From the NCBI GenBank assembly GCA_964440405.1, contig CAYTSB010000038.1, positions 1 through 8,540 of the forward strand: 8,540 nucleotides of DNA. The letters are read 5' to 3'. This stretch comes from DAOSVX01 sp964440405 (GTDB lineage Bacteria; Bacillota_I; Bacilli_A; RF39; UBA660). Every line of letters begins with the position of its first letter. The first letter of the stretch is position 1. The position numbers were made by a program, and so were the translations under genes. Below the pieces are notes generated by a model that did not search any database, was not told the origin of the DNA, and saw nothing but the letters and a program-made list of their open reading frames with translations. Of this stretch, positions 6,294-8,540 are shown one piece after another.

Positions 6294-7742
6294 ATGTCAA
6301 GAAAAAATGGCAAAAAGAGATTTGGTTTAGGACTTACATCATTTTCTATCATTTTAGTTATAATTTTTCTATTAGGAATATTATCATATGTTTTGCCTAA
6401 TGCGACTTTTATAGAAGAAGCAATAGTAAATGGTAGTGGTGTTGTAAGAGCAAAGTTATCGGATATACTTTTATCACCGATTTTAGGCTTTGCTGATGCC
6501 GTAGATGTTGGAATATTTGTCCTAGTTTTGGGAGGATTTCTAGCAATTGTTAATAAAACTGGAGCTCTTGAAACAGGAATAAAAGTTCTTGTTAAAAAAT
6601 TAAAAGGAAATGAATTAATTTTAATTCCAATCCTAATGCTTGTCTTTTCTATAGGCGGAACCACCTATGGAATGTTAGAAGAAACTGTTGGGTTTTATGC
6701 ATTACTTGCATTTACAATGGTTGCGGCGGGAATGGATACAATTGTTGCTAGTGCAGTTGTTTTACTGGGAGCTGGTAGTGGTGTTTTAGGATCAACTATC
6801 AACCCATTTGCAACGGGGGCAGCAGTAGCAGCTTTACCAGAAGGAATAGTTGTTAACCAAGGTATAATTATTGGTATAGGTGCCTTATTATGGATTTCGA
6901 CTCTACTTATTTCTATTTTCTTTGTTATGAGTTATGCTAAAAAAGTTAAAAAAGATAAAGGTTCAACTTTCTTAAGCTTAAGAGAACAAAATAAAATGGA
7001 AAAGAAGTATAGTCAAAAAGTAGAAGAAAAAGATGTCAAACTTACTTTAAAGCAAAAAATAACTTTAATTCTATTTGGTTTAACATTTGTTGTAATGATT
7101 GTTGGATTTATCCCATGGGGCGAATTTAACATTAGTTTCTTTGATAAAATATCAGGATGGCTAACCGGAAGTTCACTAGGAAACTGGTGGTTCTATGAAG
7201 CAGCTTTATGGTTCTTAGTAATGGCTATTTTAATTGGAATAGTCAATCGTATGAAAGAAAAAGATTTAGTTGACACTTTCGTTGATGGTGCTGATGATAT
7301 GATTGGAGTTATCTTAATTATTGCTATCGCAAGAGGCGCTACTGTTTTAATGAAACTTACTTATTTAGATAATTATCTGATTTATAATGCAGCAGATATT
7401 TTAAGAAATGTTCCGGGATATCTATATACCCCACTTAACTATATTCTGCATGTTGTTCTTTCAATATTAGTTCCATCTTCTTCAGGTTTAGCATCATTAT
7501 CTACCCCAATTATCGGCTCACTTTCAGTAACTTTAAATCATAGTGTTGAAACAACTGTTATGACTTTAGTTGCAGCTAATGGACTTGTAAACTTAATTAC
7601 TCCAACTTGTGGAGCAATTATGGGTGGACTTGCACTTGCCAAGGTAGAATATTCAACATGGTTTAAATGGGCATTTAAAGTTGTTCTAGTAATAGCACTT
7701 GTTAATATGATAATTCTAACCTTGATGACAGTAATTTTATAA
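6294..7742 (+). CDS. arcD: YfcC-family transporter, probable arginine/ornithine antiporter
   Basis: A 482-residue membrane protein with roughly a dozen hydrophobic segments. It begins with a short basic tail (SRKNGKKRF) and has a hydrophilic Lys/Glu-rich loop at about 215-255 between two halves. Conserved-looking stretches include GGTTYGMLEETVGFYALL at 121-138, GAGSGVLGSTINPFATG at 159-175, VPSSSGLASLSTPI at 393-406 and NGLVNLITPTCGAIMGGLALAKVEY at about 429-453. These are typical of the YfcC/DcuC (PF03606) group. Some streptococcal and other Bacillota arc operons use this family for arginine/ornithine exchange, whereas classical ArcD proteins are of the amino acid permease (APC) type. The role is assigned from position: it starts 5 bases after arcC and ends the operon before a terminator. 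Exchange would bring in arginine and expel ornithine without spending ATP. Other substrates, such as citrulline or peptides, cannot be excluded. Confidence 0.85.
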   Translation: MSRKNGKKRFGLGLTSFSIILVIIFLLGILSYVLPNATFIEEAIVNGSGVVRAKLSDILLSPILGFADAVDVGIFVLVLGGFLAIVNKTGALETGIKVLVKKLKGNELILIPILMLVFSIGGTTYGMLEETVGFYALLAFTMVAAGMDTIVASAVVLLGAGSGVLGSTINPFATGAAVAALPEGIVVNQGIIIGIGALLWISTLLISIFFVMSYAKKVKKDKGSTFLSLREQNKMEKKYSQKVEEKDVKLTLKQKITLILFGLTFVVMIVGFIPWGEFNISFFDKISGWLTGSSLGNWWFYEAALWFLVMAILIGIVNRMKEKDLVDTFVDGADDMIGVILIIAIARGATVLMKLTYLDNYLIYNAADILRNVPGYLYTPLNYILHVVLSILVPSSSGLASLSTPIIGSLSVTLNHSVETTVMTLVAANGLVNLITPTCGAIMGGLALAKVEYSTWFKWAFKVVLVIALVNMIILTLMTVIL

Positions 7743-7754
7743 AAATAATATGTT

Positions 7755-7785
7755 AAAAGTAGACTGAAAGGTCTACTTTTATTAT
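7755..7785 (+). terminator. Intrinsic terminator of the arc operon
   Basis: AAAAGTAGAC (7755-7764) pairs perfectly with GTCTACTTTT (7771-7780) around the loop TGAAAG. The T-rich tail TTTTATTAT overlaps the right arm. It lies 12 bases after the stop codon of the transporter gene. This is the clearest terminator in the window and sets the end of the arcABCD transcript. Confidence 0.9.
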
Positions 7786-7800
7786 GGAAAAATTTTAATT

Positions 7801-7811
7801 TATGATACAAT
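7801..7811 (+). promoter_or_regulatory. Candidate -10 region for lemA
   Basis: TACAAT (7806-7811) is preceded by TG at 7803-7804, forming an extended -10 element; the overlapping TATGAT (7801-7806) is an alternative. No good -35 hexamer is visible, as expected for an extended -10 promoter. Transcription would start within a few bases of the lemA ribosome binding site, giving a very short leader. A promoter is needed here because a strong terminator lies just upstream. Confidence 0.4.
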
Positions 7812-7817
7812 TATTTT

Positions 7818-7824
7818 AGGTGAT
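7818..7824 (+). promoter_or_regulatory. Ribosome binding site deciding the lemA start
   Basis: AGGTGAT matches the 3' end of 16S rRNA and lies 4 bases before the ATG at 7829. An in-frame GTG at 7820 is inside this site and cannot be the start. Confidence 0.7.
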
Positions 7825-7828
7825 ACTT

Positions 7829-8377
7829 ATGTGGATATATATTGTAATGTGTATAATAATTTTATTAATATTATATATATTTATAACTTATAATGGCTTA
7901 GTAAGATTAAATAATACTGCCAAAAAAACTTTTTCAACAATGGATGTTTATTTAAAAAAAAGATGGGATTTAATTCCCAATTTAGTTGAGTCAGTAAAAG
8001 GATATGTTAAACATGAGCAAAAAACTTTGCAAGAAGTAGTTAAACTTCGTAATATTAATTATGATAATATAAATGACAATGAAAAAATAAAAATTAATGA
8101 GAGCTTGGCTAAAGGAATATCTCAAATTATGATTTTAGTTGAAGACTATCCCAATTTAAAAGCCAATAAAAATTTTATTGACTTAAGTAATCAACTCTCT
8201 AAGATTGAAGAAGACATTGCTAATGCTAGAAAAATTTATAATGCAAATGTTAGAAATTTTAACAATAAAGTTGAAATGTTTCCAAGCAACATTATTGCTA
8301 AAGCATTTAATTTTGACATTAAATTATTCTTTGGGGCTAACGAAAAAGAAAAGAAAGACGTTAAAGTCAAGTTGTAA
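7829..8377 (+). CDS. lemA: LemA family membrane protein
   Basis: A 182-residue protein with one N-terminal membrane segment (about 2-20) and a helical soluble part. Family hallmarks: YNGLVRLNN at 21-29, LKKRWDLIPNLVESVKGYVKHE at about 42-63, the YPNLKANKNFIDLSNQLSKIEEDIANARKIYN block at about 107-138, and VEMFPSNIIAKAF at 148-160 followed by the FFGA end at 167-170. The predicted form is a short N-terminal outer tail with a bundle of long helices. LemA is widespread and conserved but its exact function is unsettled; envelope-related roles are usually proposed. The C-terminal tail after the core is short and lysine-rich. It has its own candidate promoter downstream of the arc terminator and is not obviously linked to arginine metabolism. 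The stop codon is directly followed by the stop codon of a gene on the other strand. Confidence 0.95.
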   Translation: MWIYIVMCIIILLILYIFITYNGLVRLNNTAKKTFSTMDVYLKKRWDLIPNLVESVKGYVKHEQKTLQEVVKLRNINYDNINDNEKIKINESLAKGISQIMILVEDYPNLKANKNFIDLSNQLSKIEEDIANARKIYNANVRNFNNKVEMFPSNIIAKAFNFDIKLFFGANEKEKKDVKVKL

Positions 8378-8540
8378 TTAATAATCATATATTTTATTGT
8401 TAAGATATTTTTCAATACATTTTTTACTAGGTGGATAAATGTTTGCTGGTAACTTATCTAAATCAAACCATTCCCATTTAAGAATTGTTTCTGGTTCCAT
8501 AGTTTTAATTTCGCCTTTATATTCTTTAACGATAAATCCT
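8378..8540 (-). CDS. Nudix hydrolase, C-terminal fragment cut by the window edge
   Basis: On the minus strand an open frame runs from the window edge to a TAA stop at 8380-8378 and gives 53 residues. EPETILKWEWFDLDKLP, followed by NIYPPSKKCIEKYL, is the usual C-terminal end of MutT/Nudix proteins, where the WEWFDLDxLP strand is followed by a PP turn and a last helix. Nudix enzymes hydrolyse nucleoside diphosphates linked to another moiety; the substrate cannot be told from this piece. The Nudix box and the start codon lie outside the window. It converges on lemA with no bases between the two stop codons. Family assignment rests on a C-terminal pattern only, so it is likely but not certain. 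Confidence 0.8.
   Translation of the reverse strand, partial: GFIVKEYKGEIKTMEPETILKWEWFDLDKLPANIYPPSKKCIEKYLNNKIYDY

Noticed and set aside
6221..6664. A 147-codon minus-strand open frame across the arcC/arcD junction.
   Set aside because: It is antisense to two clearly identified genes, and its Pro/Thr/Lys-rich translation looks like a mirror of membrane-protein codons.
7538..7810. A 90-codon minus-strand open frame over the end of the transporter gene and the terminator.
   Set aside because: It is antisense to a conserved transporter end and to the arc terminator; no ribosome binding site or motif was seen.
1..8540. CRISPR arrays, insertion sequences, tRNA/rRNA genes, phage or toxin-antitoxin genes.
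   Set aside because: No repeated spacers, transposase motifs, cloverleaf patterns or matching small gene pairs were seen on either strand.
1..8540. TGA read as tryptophan (mycoplasma code).
   Set aside because: No gene has an in-frame TGA before its expected end, TGG is used for Trp throughout, and arcB and arcC end at TGA at the normal family length.

Overview
The window looks like the chromosome of a low-GC member of the Bacillota: strongly AT-rich DNA, AGGAGG-type ribosome binding sites, very short gaps between genes, and A/T-ending codons. TGG encodes Trp throughout. TGA serves as the stop of the carbamoyltransferase and carbamate kinase genes and never appears inside a gene. The TGA-as-Trp code of mycoplasmas is therefore unlikely; a Bacilli or Erysipelotrichia-type lineage, or an Acholeplasma-like relative, fits better. 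No closer assignment is possible from sequence alone. All complete genes lie on the + strand.

Layout: (1) 169-768, a membrane-anchored XRE-type regulator behind a promoter that is overlapped by a perfect inverted repeat, followed by a hairpin terminator. (2) 895-3036, a polar amino acid ABC transporter operon (lipoprotein, permease, ATPase) with its own recognisable promoter. (3) 3126-7742, a complete arginine deiminase operon: arcA, arcB, arcC and a YfcC-family transporter in the ArcD role. Its genes overlap or nearly touch, and it ends in a clear intrinsic terminator. (4) 7829-8377, a LemA family membrane protein. (5) 8378-8540, minus strand, the C-terminal end of a probable Nudix hydrolase, meeting lemA stop codon to stop codon.

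How the genes work together: ArcA converts arginine to citrulline and ammonia. ArcB phosphorolyses citrulline to ornithine and carbamoyl phosphate. ArcC uses carbamoyl phosphate to make ATP from ADP, releasing CO2 and ammonia. The ArcD-like carrier probably exchanges ornithine for arginine. The adjacent ABC transporter is a plausible second, high-affinity arginine (or related amino acid) importer; its substrate is inferred from position only. No ArgR or ArcR/Crp-type regulator lies in the window; the XRE membrane protein is the only regulator candidate here.

The window is mostly a recognisable catabolic island, and I found no convincing undescribed system. The points worth a second look are the putative operators, the hairpin between the ABC and arc operons, the membrane-bound regulator with an unrecognised outer domain, and the zero-gap convergent gene pair.
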